A stretch of DNA of 64,000 nt from contig NZ_JAEH01000034.1 in NCBI RefSeq assembly GCF_000518805.1, positions 1 to 64,000 on the forward strand, written 5' to 3'. Below, one piece after another: positions 1-9,921 of this stretch. Under the pieces are notes generated by a model. The model was given only the letters and a program-made list of their open reading frames with translations, did no database searches and was not told where the DNA came from. The position numbers and the translations under genes are program-made. The DNA comes from Shewanella waksmanii ATCC BAA-643 (lineage in GTDB: Bacteria; Pseudomonadota; Gammaproteobacteria; Enterobacterales; Shewanellaceae). How positions within the stretch are numbered: position 1 is the first letter of the stretch; each line of letters starts with the position of its first letter.

Positions 1-60
1 CAATTGCTTTTTTAATCATCAGCTTCTCCACTATTGTGAATTTAAGTGTACTATACCTTA

Positions 61-372
61 TACCAATCAGTATAAACATTTAGTCACTCAGCGAGAGTTT
101 AGCGGTACTGAGGTAAGGTCCTTAAATGCTCCTGCATTAATGACATTCACCACATCCATGTGGCTTGCAACGAGTGAAGAGCATAGTTGTTCTACGGTTA
201 AGCTCGTTAACTCAGCATCAGAACCGCTAAAACTCGCCATTGTGGCGCGTTTTTGGCTACCTACTTCTGCGTTGAATAATTTCGCAAGGGAACAACCATT
301 GTTTCAATTATTCGCCTTGAATTAGTTTGCCAAAAGCGCGCTGAGTTGATCAAATTCTTATACTGATTGGTA
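61..372. mobile_element. MITE-like element with ~35-bp terminal inverted repeats
   Basis: The two ends are inverted copies: both begin TACCAATCAGTATAA, continue with a similar ATTT stretch and end in ACTCAGCG about 35 bases in. The bases just outside are TTA on both sides (58-60 and 373-375), which fits a 3-bp target duplication. The 312-bp interior has no convincing gene: one 61-codon frame lies inside but has no ribosome site. This is the size and structure of a non-autonomous miniature element mobilised in trans. It accounts for most of the first 456 bases; I see nothing else there apart from the leader of the acyltransferase gene. Confidence 0.7.
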
Positions 373-456
373 TTACATCACCAAATAACGCCCAATCCTA
401 CAAGTAAAACTATGATTAAAGGGTCCCAAGGCGTTAAATAATAAGAGTGAACCGAT

Positions 457-1020
457 ATGATACAAGCTCTATGTAAAATGCTGCTGACCGCAATAGGTTG
501 GCAGGTAGAAGGCGCCATGCCAAAACAAGACAAGTACCTAGCGATAGTAGGACCACACACCAGCAATTGGGACTTTATCATCGGCGTGATAGCCCGTGGT
601 GCCATTGGCGAGAAGATTAATTTCTTAGGTAAGCACCAGCTATTTATTGCCCCTTGGGGTTGGTTTTTTCGCGCCATTGGTGGCACACCGGTAGACAGGC
701 GCAAAAGTAATAATCTCGTCGATGCTGTAGCGAAACTGTTTTCCAGCAACGCCCAGTTCAAACTCGCGTTGGCCCCAGAAGGAACCCGTAGCCCAGTCAC
801 TCGCTGGAAAACCGGCTTTTACCACATCGCCAGCCAAGCACAGGTGCCCATTGTGACCGTAGGCTTAGATTTTGGCCGCAAAGCCGTGGTTATTGCTCCC
901 GCGATGACTGTGAGCGGCGACATTGAACACGATATGGCCGCGATTCTCGGCTTTTTCCGCACGATCAAAGGCCGCCACCCTAAAAATATTCCGGATTATT
1001 CCGCCTCTGACCCTAAGTGA
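457..1020 (+). CDS. PlsC-like lysophospholipid acyltransferase family protein
   Basis: A 187-residue protein with the two hallmark blocks of the PlsC/LPLAT family. The HX4D catalytic motif is HTSNWD at residues 34-39, and the acceptor-phosphate block EGTRS is at 108-112. Family members transfer acyl groups from acyl-CoA or acyl-ACP to lysophospholipids or related acceptors at the inner membrane face. It is shorter than PlsC and has no obvious transmembrane helix, like the short COG0204 relatives. The exact acceptor cannot be told from sequence. A weak AAGAG precedes the ATG. It stands alone, downstream of the MITE. Confidence 0.85.
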   Translation: MIQALCKMLLTAIGWQVEGAMPKQDKYLAIVGPHTSNWDFIIGVIARGAIGEKINFLGKHQLFIAPWGWFFRAIGGTPVDRRKSNNLVDAVAKLFSSNAQFKLALAPEGTRSPVTRWKTGFYHIASQAQVPIVTVGLDFGRKAVVIAPAMTVSGDIEHDMAAILGFFRTIKGRHPKNIPDYSASDPK

Positions 1021-1159
1021 TCGCGACTCGATCAGCATATAAAGTCGCTGATGCTTGGGGCTTTAACAGCTAACCATGCATCCTGGGCCGTATACAGTTT
1101 GCTAAATCCGCCATCACTGGTTATAGTCCGCGTCACCACTCATTTTGTATACAATCCAT

Positions 1160-1786
1160 ATGAGCATTGAGACTTGGCTACTTTATCTGATGGCAATTCT
1201 ATTAATTGCCATCTCTCCTGGCACCATCGCGGTATTATCCATGAGCCATGGTATTCACTTTGGTAAAGTTCGCAGCCTAGCCACCGCCTTTGGCAGTGTT
1301 AGCTCTGCTTTGTTGTTAATGTTTGCTTCTGCCGCTGGCTTAGGGGCATTGCTAAGCGCATCGGAGTATGGCTTTACCATCCTTAAATACTGTGGCGCGG
1401 CATATCTGCTTTACCTCGGTATTCGCCTGCTATTAACCAAAGCTAGCGGTCACGGCTTAGACTTACAGCATATTAAGGGGAAAGGGTCTGCCAAACAGAT
1501 GTTTAAAGAAGCATTTTTGGTTGGGATCAGTAACCCCAAAGATCTGCTTTTTTTTGGCGCTTTATTCCCACAATTTATTGATATGACCGCCCCGCAAGGA
1601 CCACAACTCGCGATATTGGCCGTCACTTGGGCAGTAGTCGATTTTAGTTTTGTGATGCTATACGCCAGTATGGCAAATGTATTGGCGCCTAGCCTAAAGA
1701 CCAGTAATAAACTGCATTGGTTTGATCGTGCCAGCGGCGGAGTATTTATTGGCCTGGCAGCCATTTTGATCAGCAAGCAAAATTAA
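1160..1786 (+). CDS. LysE/RhtB family translocator
   Basis: A 208-residue polytopic membrane protein of about six helices with the LysE-family opening ISPGTIAVLSMSHGI and the following AFGSVSSALLLMF segment. LysE/RhtB proteins export amino acids such as lysine, homoserine or threonine; the substrate here is unknown. The open frame extends upstream to a TTG at 1145, but the ATG at 1160 places the N-terminus where the family normally starts, so I chose it. Neither start has a strong Shine-Dalgarno sequence. It converges on the mechanosensitive channel gene. Confidence 0.85.
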   Translation: MSIETWLLYLMAILLIAISPGTIAVLSMSHGIHFGKVRSLATAFGSVSSALLLMFASAAGLGALLSASEYGFTILKYCGAAYLLYLGIRLLLTKASGHGLDLQHIKGKGSAKQMFKEAFLVGISNPKDLLFFGALFPQFIDMTAPQGPQLAILAVTWAVVDFSFVMLYASMANVLAPSLKTSNKLHWFDRASGGVFIGLAAILISKQN

Positions 1787-1836
1787 TAAACCAGCCCGAT
1801 GGGTTCACCACACCGGGCTGTTGCTACAAAAATACG

Positions 1837-3108
1837 TTAACCTTGCTGCAAGCTACGTAAATCAGCGCCACTCGGCGCTTGGAAGGCTTTTAAATTAAAC
1901 TCTGGCAATATCGCGAAAATATGGTCGAAGATATCTGCTTGAATGTCTTCATAAACCGCCCAGCGAGTGTCATTGGTGAAAATATAAATCTCTATTGGCA
2001 CCCCTTCTTTGCTCGACTCTAGCTGCCTGACCAGCAACGTCATCTCTTGATGTATTTGTGGGTGCTGCTTGAGGTACGCCAACATGTACGCACGAAACGT
2101 CCCAATATTGGTGAGCTTACGCCGATTTACCGGCGACTCCGCATCAATGACAGCGGCATTGTGCTGGTCTAGCTCCGACTGCTTCTGCGACAGGTAGCTC
2201 TTGAGGTGATTAATCTTACCTAAGCGCTGCTGATCTTCTTCAGTTAAAAAGCCTACCGTATCAATATCAATTACCACTGAACGTTTAATTCGTCTGCCGC
2301 CAGACTCAGACATACCACGCCAGTTCTTAAACGCATCAGACACTAAAGCATAAGCTGGGATCATGGTGATGGTTTTATCCCAGTTTTGCACTTTCACTGT
2401 GGTAAGTGACACTTCCTCAACCGAGCCATCAGCACCGTACTTGTCCATCTGAATCCAGTCACCTGGACTAACCATGCGATTGGCAGCAAGTTGAATGCCG
2501 GCGACAAAGCCCAAAATGGTATCGCGAAACACCAACATCACTAAACCGGTTGCCACCCCTAAACCACTGAGGAAGATTAACGGAGATTGATTGGCCAGTA
2601 CCGAGATAGAGATAATAATGGCAACGAAAAATAGGAACAGTTTAAACAGCTGCACAAAGCTCTTGATTGGCAAGCGGCGACTAACCAAATTGACATCGGC
2701 TATCTCGTTAACGGCATCAAAGGCACTGAAAATAGCCCTTACAAGCAAGATCACTATGGTCACGCTCAATAAGCGGCTAGTTAAACTGCTTAGCAGATGG
2801 TATTCGGCCAGCGCCATCGGCACTAACAAGCTGAGCACCAATGCAGGGACGACATAGGCTAACTTTTCCAGCACTCGATAGCGCATGAAAATATCATCCC
2901 AAGAAACCCGAGAGCGCTGAATGACCACATTCATCGCCCGTACGACACCACGGCGAACAAACATGTAGGCCAATAATGCCAAGACTAAGCTGGCCAATAA
3001 CATGATAGAAGTTGAAGCGCCGTCACTTGGCACACTATTAATGCCCCATTGCGATAGCCAGTCGCTCAGCTGAAGTCGTATCTCTTGATCTAAGGGTTGC
3101 TTTTCCAT
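1837..3108 (-). CDS. ybdG: YbdG-type mechanosensitive channel (MscS superfamily)
   Basis: A 423-residue MscS-superfamily channel. Four to five transmembrane segments fill the first ~180 residues. They are followed by the pore-lining block SGLGVATGLVMLVFRD and the beta domain with GDWIQMDKYGADG, NWDKTITMIPAYALV and FKNWRGMSESGGRRIKR. These segments, the long cytoplasmic tail and the near-terminal QADIFDHIFAILPEF block match E. coli YbdG (MscM), which opens under hypoosmotic stress. An upstream in-frame start exists at 3189, but the ATG at 3108 has a GGAAA ribosome site 7 nt away and gives the usual family length. Confidence 0.9.
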   Translation of the reverse strand: MEKQPLDQEIRLQLSDWLSQWGINSVPSDGASTSIMLLASLVLALLAYMFVRRGVVRAMNVVIQRSRVSWDDIFMRYRVLEKLAYVVPALVLSLLVPMALAEYHLLSSLTSRLLSVTIVILLVRAIFSAFDAVNEIADVNLVSRRLPIKSFVQLFKLFLFFVAIIISISVLANQSPLIFLSGLGVATGLVMLVFRDTILGFVAGIQLAANRMVSPGDWIQMDKYGADGSVEEVSLTTVKVQNWDKTITMIPAYALVSDAFKNWRGMSESGGRRIKRSVVIDIDTVGFLTEEDQQRLGKINHLKSYLSQKQSELDQHNAAVIDAESPVNRRKLTNIGTFRAYMLAYLKQHPQIHQEMTLLVRQLESSKEGVPIEIYIFTNDTRWAVYEDIQADIFDHIFAILPEFNLKAFQAPSGADLRSLQQG

Positions 3109-3310
3109 GTTGATTTTCCGTTGCCCACTAGCGATAAAATCCATTGCGTAAAAAATGACACCTACCTCAACCAGTCTACACCCGACCAACCAAAATGCTA
3201 CAATTAATACACAAGTCTTTATTTTAAAATGAATTTTAGCACTTAAATTTGACTGGTAGAATCAGATTTACCACAATCGTTCGACTCGTTCAAATTGGGG
3301 GAATAGAGTA

Positions 3311-3850
3311 ATGATTCGTACACTAATTGGCCTGAGTGCCATCGCCTGTTCGCTGCCAGCTTTGGCAAACACCTATACTGATGATGAAGATGTGCTTAAA
3401 CGTAAGCCCATCATGAGCGTCAGTGTCGACTATGTGCCCGCAGCAAACAACATGTACGGCGTTACATTCGCCCCTTATCATTATGACCCTGACTACAGCA
3501 ACTGGGGTTATTATATTGGTTATGCCCGCAGCAAAGATGAAGATCTGGTCGTTGAAGAACCTGGCGAAGCATACAGCCGAGAAACCCTATGGCGTTTTGG
3601 CCTGAGCTATACCTTGGTCGACAATTTCAGTGTGTATGGCGGTGCCACTGCGTACATTTATGAATTGCACTCAACTAACAATATCACGCCTTTGTGTACC
3701 GACTGTAAACCAGTATGGGAAAAAGAGGATGATAAGACCTGGGGTGCCGAAGTGGGCTTTCGCTACATGATGGATATGGGTCTGATGATCGGCGCGGGGT
3801 ATAATTCCGCCACAGAATCGGCAGTGATTAGCGTCGGTTTTGCCATGTAA
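3311..3850 (+). CDS. small outer-membrane beta-barrel-like protein, function unknown
   Basis: A 179-residue protein starting with a Sec signal peptide (MIRTLIGLSAIACSLPALA, cleavage near residue 19). The mature part alternates aromatic and polar residues in short strands (YYIGYARSK, LWRFGLSYTLV, FSVYGGATAYIYEL, WGAEVGFRYMM) and ends with a strand, SAVISVGFAM, finishing on a hydrophobic residue. That pattern suggests a small 8-stranded outer-membrane barrel, which is inference. A CTDC pair near residue 122 may form a disulfide. I do not recognise a family function. GGGGGA-like bases lie just upstream of the ATG. Confidence 0.7.
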   Translation: MIRTLIGLSAIACSLPALANTYTDDEDVLKRKPIMSVSVDYVPAANNMYGVTFAPYHYDPDYSNWGYYIGYARSKDEDLVVEEPGEAYSRETLWRFGLSYTLVDNFSVYGGATAYIYELHSTNNITPLCTDCKPVWEKEDDKTWGAEVGFRYMMDMGLMIGAGYNSATESAVISVGFAM

Positions 3851-3860
3851 TACCGCCAAT

Positions 3861-3886
3861 AAAAAAGGGCCTGACGGCCCTTTTTT
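3861..3886. terminator. bidirectional intrinsic terminator
   Basis: AAAAAAGGGCC - TGAC - GGCCCTTTTTT: a GC-rich stem with A- and T-runs on either side, placed between the converging small OMP gene and hutH, so it can serve both strands. Confidence 0.9.
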
Positions 3887-3905
3887 GTTGCTTTAAGCAA
3901 TCCAC

Positions 3906-5438
3906 TTACAAGCTAGGTAACATGCCTGCTGGTAAATACACATTGTAGCTTGCGGTGAGCAACAACTCAGTAGCCGCTTCAATGTCTGGCCCAAAGAAAC
4001 GATCTTTATCATAGTAAGCTACGCGCTCACGTAACTCAGCTTTAGCATGTGCGATTGCGGTAGCTGGTTGCAACGGCGCACGAAAATCTAAGCCCTGTGC
4101 CGCGGCTAATAACTCAACGGCCAACACGCCACGGGTGTTTTCTGACATATCTCGTAAACGGCGCGCTGCAAATGTTGCCATCGACACATGGTCTTCTTGG
4201 TTAGCCGATGTAGGTAAACTATCTACTGACGCAGGGTGGGCATAGGTTTTGTTCTCTGATGCTAGCGCTGCTGCAGTCACCTGAGCAATCATAAAGCCTG
4301 AGTTAACCCCACCATTTTCAACCAAAAATGGCGGCAATTTAGATAAATTAGAGTCGATCAATAGCGCGATACGACGCTCGGCAATAGAACCTAACTCAGC
4401 AATCGCGATTGCCAGATTATCTGCGGCCATCGCAACAGGCTCAGCGTGGAAGTTGCCGCCCGAAATAATATCGCCGGTATCTTGGAATACTAACGGGTTA
4501 TCGGTTACACCATTGGCTTCGGTTTCAAGTACTTCTGCAGCATGGCGGATTTGAGTTAAACACGCCCCTAAAACCTGTGGCTGACAACGCAATGAGTATG
4601 GGTCTTGCACCTTCTCACAATTAACATGATCTAAGCTAATCTCTGATTCTTCAGCCAATAAATGACGGAATATCGCAGCCGAATCTATTTGGCCTTTTTG
4701 ACCACGGGCAGCATGAATACGTGGATCAAATGGGCTGCGACTGCCCATGGCAGCTTCAACACTCATGGCGCCAATAACAGAACTCGCGGCGAATAGATCT
4801 TCTGCGTTAAATAGGCCTTCAAGTGCCAGCGCCGTTGATGCTTGGGTGCCGTTAAGCAGAGCCAAACCTTCTTTGGCGGCCAGTTCAATAGGCTTAAGTC
4901 CGGCAATGGCTAAACCTTCAGCCGCGGTAATAATCTCACCTTTATGGCTCATCTCACCTTCACCAAGCAGTGGTAAGCACATATGCGACAGCGGCGCTAA
5001 ATCGCCTGATGCCCCAACAGATCCTTTCTCTGGCACACAAGGATAAACTTCGGCATTAACCAAGGCGATGAGGAAGTTAATGACTTCGAGGCGAATGCCA
5101 GAGAATCCACGGCTTAATGAATTGATTTTTAATACCATCATTAGACGCACGGTGGCATCTTGCATATACATGCCTGTACCAGCCGCGTGGGAAAGTACAA
5201 TGGAGCGCTGCAATAATTGCAGGTCATCTGCGGCGATCTTAGTGTTTGCCAGCAAACCAAAACCGGTATTGATACCGTACACTGTGCGGCCTTCATCAAG
5301 CACTTGCTGCACTAAACCCGCACTGGTATTGATATCACCAATGGCACTTTGAGCCAACTCAAGGCTAACTTTACCACGGCTAATATCACGGATTTGTTTC
5401 AGGGTTAAGCTACCTGGGGTTAATACTAAATGGCTCAT
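3906..5438 (-). CDS. hutH: histidine ammonia-lyase
   Basis: 510 residues, the normal length for HutH. It deaminates L-histidine to urocanate, the first step of histidine degradation. The self-forming MIO cofactor tripeptide Ala-Ser-Gly is at 143-145 in [14 protein letters not shown], and the catalytic Tyr is at 54 in YGINTGFG. The substrate-binding blocks [13 protein letters not shown] and [11 protein letters not shown] are present. The gene starts 2 nt after the hutU stop with its ribosome site (GAGGAGAAG) inside the hutU end, so the two are one operon with probable translational coupling. Confidence 0.97.
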   Translation of the reverse strand: MSHLVLTPGSLTLKQIRDISRGKVSLELAQSAIGDINTSAGLVQQVLDEGRTVYGINTGFGLLANTKIAADDLQLLQRSIVLSHAAGTGMYMQDATVRLMMVLKINSLSRGFSGIRLEVINFLIALVNAEVYPCVPEKGSVGASGDLAPLSHMCLPLLGEGEMSHKGEIITAAEGLAIAGLKPIELAAKEGLALLNGTQASTALALEGLFNAEDLFAASSVIGAMSVEAAMGSRSPFDPRIHAARGQKGQIDSAAIFRHLLAEESEISLDHVNCEKVQDPYSLRCQPQVLGACLTQIRHAAEVLETEANGVTDNPLVFQDTGDIISGGNFHAEPVAMAADNLAIAIAELGSIAERRIALLIDSNLSKLPPFLVENGGVNSGFMIAQVTAAALASENKTYAHPASVDSLPTSANQEDHVSMATFAARRLRDMSENTRGVLAVELLAAAQGLDFRAPLQPATAIAHAKAELRERVAYYDKDRFFGPDIEAATELLLTASYNVYLPAGMLPSL

Positions 5439-5440
5439 GA

Positions 5441-7117
5441 TTACTTCTCCTCATTTAGCATTGGCAGATCTAGCCCCTGCTCTTTGGCACAATTTTTGGC
5501 AATATCATAGCCTGCATCAGCATGACGCATAACGCCTGTCGCAGGGTCATTCCACAATACGCGACCTAAGCGCGCTGCGGCGTCATCGGTACCATCGGCA
5601 ACAATCACAACACCAGAGTGCTGACTAAAGCCCATACCAACACCACCACCGTGATGCAGTGATACCCATGTCGCACCGCTTGCGGTGTTAAGTAGCGCAT
5701 TCATCAGTGGCCAATCTGATACGGCATCTGAGCCATCTAACATCGACTCTGTTTCGCGGTTAGGGCTGGCTACTGAGCCTGAATCTAAATGGTCGCGGCC
5801 GATAACAACTGGGGCTGAAAGCTCGCCATTCTTAACCATTTCGTTAAAGGCTAACGCCAAACGCGCACGATCTTTTAGTCCTACCCAGCAAATACGAGAA
5901 GGCAAACCTTGGAATGCGATACGCTCACGCGCCATATCCAACCAGTTGTGCAGGTGCGGGTTATCAGGAATAAGCTCTTTAACTTTGGCATCGGTCTTAT
6001 AAATATCTTCTGGGTCACCAGAAAGCGCCGCCCAGCGGAACGGACCAATACCTTCACAGAATAACGGACGTACATAAGCTGGCACAAAACCAGGGAAGTC
6101 GAATGCGTTTTCAACCCCCTCTTCAAATGCCATCTGACGAATGTTGTTACCATAGTCGGTGGTGGCTGCGCCAGCCGCTTGCAGCGCTAACATCGCCTTC
6201 ACCTGCACGGCCATCGACTGCTTAGCCGCTTTAACAACGGCAGCTTCATCAGTTTTACGCATCTCGATAGCTTGCGCTAACGTCCAGCCTTGTGGCAGGT
6301 AACCGTCGAGTGGATCGTGCGCGGATGTTTGGTCAGTCACCACATCGGGGGTGATGCCGCGTTCAACGAGCTCGGCAAACACGTCTGCGGCGTTGGCAAG
6401 TAGACCAACCGAGACCGGCTTACCGCTGTTGTTAGCTTCATCAATCATCGCCAAAGCTTCATCAAGGCTGGTTGCCTTTTTGTCTACATAGCGGGTGCGA
6501 AGACGGAAATCGATACGGGTTTCATCCACTTCACAAGTGAGCACTGAATATCCTGCCATTGTCCCGGCAAGTGGCTGCGCGCCGCCCATACCACCAAGGC
6601 CACCGGTAAGAATCCACTTACCACTGGTATCACCATTAAAGTGCTGCTTGGCCATGGCAACAAAGGTCTCGTAGGTACCTTGAACAATGCCTTGCGAGCC
6701 GATGTAGATCCAAGAACCTGCTGTCATCTGGCCATACATGGCCAAGCCTTTCTTATCTAACTCATTAAAGTGTTCCCAGTTAGCCCAATGTGGCACTAGG
6801 TTTGAGTTAGCAATGATAACTCGTGGGGCATTGTTGTGAGTCTTAAACACGCCCACCGGCTTGCCCGACTGCACTAGCAAGGTTTCGTCATCTTCAAGAC
6901 GTTGTAGCACTTCCACGATTTTGTCATAACACTGCCAATCACGGGCTGCACGGCCAATACCGCCATACACCACTAGATCTTCAGGTCGCTCAGCCACATC
7001 TGGGTGTAAGTTGTTCATCAACATACGCATTGGTGCTTCTGTTAACCAACTTTTACAACTCAGCTTACTGCCAGTTGGCGCGATAATGCGACGACTAGGA
7101 TCGTGTCTGTTATCCAT
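5441..7117 (-). CDS. hutU: urocanate hydratase
   Basis: 558 residues. It converts urocanate to imidazolonepropionate using tightly bound NAD as an electrophile. The NAD-binding glycine block [14 protein letters not shown] is near residue 170, and the family block [17 protein letters not shown] is near the C-terminus. A TTG start further upstream (7135) is possible, but the ATG at 7117 has GAGGT at the right spacing and matches the usual [10 protein letters not shown]-terminus, so I use it. It lies 82 bp downstream of hutC on the same strand, and that gap may hold its promoter. Confidence 0.97.
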   Translation of the reverse strand: MDNRHDPSRRIIAPTGSKLSCKSWLTEAPMRMLMNNLHPDVAERPEDLVVYGGIGRAARDWQCYDKIVEVLQRLEDDETLLVQSGKPVGVFKTHNNAPRVIIANSNLVPHWANWEHFNELDKKGLAMYGQMTAGSWIYIGSQGIVQGTYETFVAMAKQHFNGDTSGKWILTGGLGGMGGAQPLAGTMAGYSVLTCEVDETRIDFRLRTRYVDKKATSLDEALAMIDEANNSGKPVSVGLLANAADVFAELVERGITPDVVTDQTSAHDPLDGYLPQGWTLAQAIEMRKTDEAAVVKAAKQSMAVQVKAMLALQAAGAATTDYGNNIRQMAFEEGVENAFDFPGFVPAYVRPLFCEGIGPFRWAALSGDPEDIYKTDAKVKELIPDNPHLHNWLDMARERIAFQGLPSRICWVGLKDRARLALAFNEMVKNGELSAPVVIGRDHLDSGSVASPNRETESMLDGSDAVSDWPLMNALLNTASGATWVSLHHGGGVGMGFSQHSGVVIVADGTDDAAARLGRVLWNDPATGVMRHADAGYDIAKNCAKEQGLDLPMLNEEK

Positions 7118-7199
7118 TGGAACTACCTCGTTCAATTTGTTTTTATTTGATTATTGTTTATTGCTGTCTTGCTTGTGTTTACGTGCTGTTTCGGGCCAA

Positions 7200-7904
7200 T
7201 TAACTGAAGGTCAAATGGCCACCTAATCTAAAGCGACTGCCAGGGTGTATTAAGCGTGCAAAGCTGACGACACCTTGGCGAGACCAAGTACGGCGACTAA
7301 TTTGCAAACAGGGTTCACCGGCCGGGATACCCAGCAAATCGAGCTGTTGCTTCACCGCAAGTTTGGCTTCAATGGTGTGCTTCGCTTCGGTTAGCGGCGC
7401 CACCATAGATAAATATTCATGGGGAGTTTGTTGGGTAAAATCCTGGGCTAGATAATCGGGTACTAAGGCTGGGTTAACGAAACGCCCTTCTAACTGCAAC
7501 GGCACCCCTTGCTCGCAATGTACCAATAACGAATGATAAACCTCTGCACCTTCTTCAAGGCCTAAGGCAATGGCAATGGCTCCAGTGGCCTGTGTTGATA
7601 TCAGCTGCACTTGTTCAACGCTATAGCCGTGGCCTCGATCTTTAATTTCATCGGCAATGTTGCGAATCGCCATCATTGATGACTGGCTTTTTAACCCCGC
7701 CACAAAGGTGCCTAACCCTTGCGAGCGCTCCAGCACCCCAGATTCAGTTAATTCGGTGAGTCCGCGCCGAGCAGTCATCCGGCTACAATTGAACTGTTCA
7801 GCTAACTGATTTTCCGATGGCACCCGCGTGTTCTCTGCCCAAGCGCCAGACTCGACCTGAGTTAAGATATATTGCTTAATTGCTGCAAATTTTGGCGTCG
7901 CCAT
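7200..7904 (-). CDS. hutC: HutC, GntR-family repressor of histidine utilisation
   Basis: 234 residues: an N-terminal GntR winged helix (residues ~5-70, with RVPSENQLAEQFNCSRMTARRGL) and a C-terminal UTRA ligand domain (~90-230, ending RLIHPGSRFRLGGHLTF). HutC repressors are released from DNA by urocanate. The position between hutI and hutUH, with a palindromic site in the divergent promoter region, fits control of both arms and of itself. Confidence 0.93.
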   Translation of the reverse strand: MATPKFAAIKQYILTQVESGAWAENTRVPSENQLAEQFNCSRMTARRGLTELTESGVLERSQGLGTFVAGLKSQSSMMAIRNIADEIKDRGHGYSVEQVQLISTQATGAIAIALGLEEGAEVYHSLLVHCEQGVPLQLEGRFVNPALVPDYLAQDFTQQTPHEYLSMVAPLTEAKHTIEAKLAVKQQLDLLGIPAGEPCLQISRRTWSRQGVVSFARLIHPGSRFRLGGHLTFS

Positions 7905-7998
7905 CGGTGTTCCCTTTTTAAGCTACTGTCCCAACCCCGCATAACAACCGGTGAACAGCAGTGATTTACCCTGATCAAAAACTTGGCTACAATCCTAG

Positions 7999-8022
7999 CT
8001 TGTATATACAAGTAAATACAAG
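7999..8022. promoter_or_regulatory. candidate HutC operator in the hutC-hutI divergent region
   Basis: CTTGTATATACAAG (7999-8012) is a perfect 14-bp palindrome containing TGTATATACA, the core I associate with HutC sites in pseudomonads. A further half-site ATACAAG follows at 8016-8022, giving three GTAT/ATAC-type half-sites in 24 bp. It is 69 bp upstream of hutI and 95 bp upstream of hutC. Binding is inferred. Confidence 0.75.
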
Positions 8023-8090
8023 CTAGCGATGTATTTATTTTCGATGCTAGTATTCAATGTCGCCAAAAATAATGAATAAGAGAGTGCACC

Positions 8091-9317
8091 ATGTCGTGGG
8101 ATCAGGTCTGGATTGATATCAATATCGCTACAATGTCACCATCAATATCAACGCCTTATGGCGCTATTACCGATGGGGCCATTGCTGTAAAAGACGGTAA
8201 AATAGCCTGGATTGGTGCGCGGACTGAATTGCCAGAGTTTGACGTACTCGCGACCCCAATCTACAAAGGCAAAGGTGGCTGGGTTACACCAGGTCTCATT
8301 GATGCTCATACTCACTTAGTATTTGCAGGCAACCGAGCTAACGAATTTGAATTACGTTTACAAGGTGCCAGCTATGAAGAGATTGCTCGCAGCGGTGGCG
8401 GTATCATTTCAACAGTTAAAGCCTGTCGCGAAGCCAGTGAAGCAGAGCTGTTTGAGCTCGGACGCCAACGCCTCAACGCTTTAGCCAAAGAAGGCGTCAC
8501 TACGGTAGAGATCAAATCTGGCTACGGGCTCGATATTGAAACTGAATTAAAAATATTGCGCGTTGCCCGCGAATTAGGAAAACATCACCATGTCGACGTG
8601 AAAACCACCTTTTTGGGGGCCCATGCGATTCCCCCTGAGTTCAGTGGTGATAGCGATGCCTATGTTGACCTAGTGATCAATGAGATGTTGCCCAAAGTTG
8701 TCGCGGAAAATCTCGCCGATGCGGTGGATGTGTTTTGCGAAAATATCGCCTTTAATCTGGCGCAAACAGAACGTGTACTTCAGGCGGCGAAAAAGGCAGG
8801 ACTGACGATAAAACTCCATGCTGAGCAGCTCTCGAACATGGGCGGTTCAGCCATGGCGGCAAAACTCGGCGCTAAATCCGTGGATCACATTGAATACCTC
8901 GATGAAGCCGATGTAAAAGCACTGAGTGAAAGCGGAACCTGTGCCACCTTACTACCTGGGGCGTTCTACTTTTTACGCGAAACCCAACACCCACCAATCG
9001 ACCTACTGCGCCAATACCAAGTGCCAATGGTGGTGGCCAGCGACTACAACCCAGGTTCATCGCCATTGTGTTCTAGTCTATTGATGCTCAATATGGCCTG
9101 TACCTTGCTGCGCTTAACGCCAGAGGAAGCCCTAGCCGGTATGACACGTAATGCCGCCAAAGCACTGGATATTGAGCAACAGGTAGGCATATTAGCAGTC
9201 GGTATGCACGCTGATTTTTGCCTGTGGAATATTAGTACCCCTGCACAGCTAGCCTACACCTACGGCGTAAATGCCTGTGTCGACGTCGTTAAGAACGGTC
9301 AATTAGTGCATCAGTAA
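8091..9317 (+). CDS. hutI: imidazolonepropionase
   Basis: 408 residues of the amidohydrolase superfamily. It hydrolyses imidazolonepropionate to formiminoglutamate, the third step after HutH and HutU. Metal ligands are His73 and His75 in [12 protein letters not shown], with the later ligands in LHAEQLSN and the Asp of ASDYNPGS. The specific blocks [14 protein letters not shown] and KSGYGLD are also present. AAGAGAG lies upstream of the ATG. It is transcribed divergently from hutC-hutU-hutH, and a stem-loop follows its stop. No hutG or hutF is in the window. Confidence 0.97.
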   Translation: MSWDQVWIDINIATMSPSISTPYGAITDGAIAVKDGKIAWIGARTELPEFDVLATPIYKGKGGWVTPGLIDAHTHLVFAGNRANEFELRLQGASYEEIARSGGGIISTVKACREASEAELFELGRQRLNALAKEGVTTVEIKSGYGLDIETELKILRVARELGKHHHVDVKTTFLGAHAIPPEFSGDSDAYVDLVINEMLPKVVAENLADAVDVFCENIAFNLAQTERVLQAAKKAGLTIKLHAEQLSNMGGSAMAAKLGAKSVDHIEYLDEADVKALSESGTCATLLPGAFYFLRETQHPPIDLLRQYQVPMVVASDYNPGSSPLCSSLLMLNMACTLLRLTPEEALAGMTRNAAKALDIEQQVGILAVGMHADFCLWNISTPAQLAYTYGVNACVDVVKNGQLVHQ

Positions 9318-9325
9318 TACCGACA

Positions 9326-9367
9326 AAAACTATATCAGGCTAGAAGTCACCTAGCTTGATATGGTTT
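9326..9367 (+). terminator. intrinsic terminator after hutI
   Basis: An imperfect 18-bp stem, AAACTATATCAGGCTAG paired with CTAGCTTGATATGGTTT, separated by AAGTCAC, starts 9 bp after the hutI stop. From here to 9609 the DNA is AT-rich and holds no gene I can support, only the leader of the next small gene. Confidence 0.7.
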
Positions 9368-9609
9368 TCATACAGAAATCTAATTAAAGAACTATTTAAT
9401 AAGTAATCAAAAATAATGACATTACTCATACCTTCTTCCTATTAAAGTTATCTTTACGAATATTTAAAACCCAATTTAATTCATAATCCTCATACCATTG
9501 ACGGACCAACCTTTATTTTATACTTTCAAATAGCTAATTATTTATATTTAGCATTAACATATAGATAATCACATTAAGGACATTCATAAGAATGTAGATA
9601 AGGAATATC

Positions 9610-9810
9610 ATGAATAAGAAATTAACTTTAGCTTTAGTTGGTATTGGTATGAGTATTGGTATGGCAACAACAGCCAACGCATTGCCTGGTGATCGTTTTT
9701 GTCAAATAGCGAAAAACAACGCTAACTATTATTGTAATGCTACTGACAACATGGAGCTTTGTCGTTATTGGGCTAAAGAGGCTCAACGCTGTGGTCCACT
9801 AGAGATCTAG
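9610..9810 (+). CDS. small secreted four-cysteine peptide, function unknown
   Basis: 66 residues. A clear Sec signal peptide covers residues ~1-25 (K at positions 3-4, a hydrophobic glycine/alanine core, then TTANALP with cleavage after Ala24). The mature part is ~41 residues with four cysteines (FCQIA, YYCNA, LCRYW, RCGPL), enough for two disulfides, so a periplasmic or secreted mini-protein is likely. AAGGA sits 8 nt before the ATG and a terminator follows directly, so it is a monocistronic real gene. I recognise no family. The AT-rich upstream region (~290 bp) may hold a regulated promoter. Confidence 0.75.
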   Translation: MNKKLTLALVGIGMSIGMATTANALPGDRFCQIAKNNANYYCNATDNMELCRYWAKEAQRCGPLEI

Positions 9811-9817
9811 TTAATGT

Positions 9818-9850
9818 AAAAGCCAGCGAGTTATACTCTCTGGCTTTTTA
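9818..9850 (+). terminator. intrinsic terminator
   Basis: AAAAGCCAG / CTGGCTTTTT stem with a 13-nt loop and a T-run, 8 bp after the small secreted peptide gene. Confidence 0.75.
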
Positions 9851-9921
9851 TACTGGATTAAATACATTTTTTCATGGTTAAATTAATATAATTAGGCGTT
9901 TATTAAGGTAATCGTTCCCCA

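Noticed and set aside
140..325. 61-codon frame inside the first 400 bases
   Set aside because: It lies inside the MITE-like element, has no ribosome site and no protein-like character.
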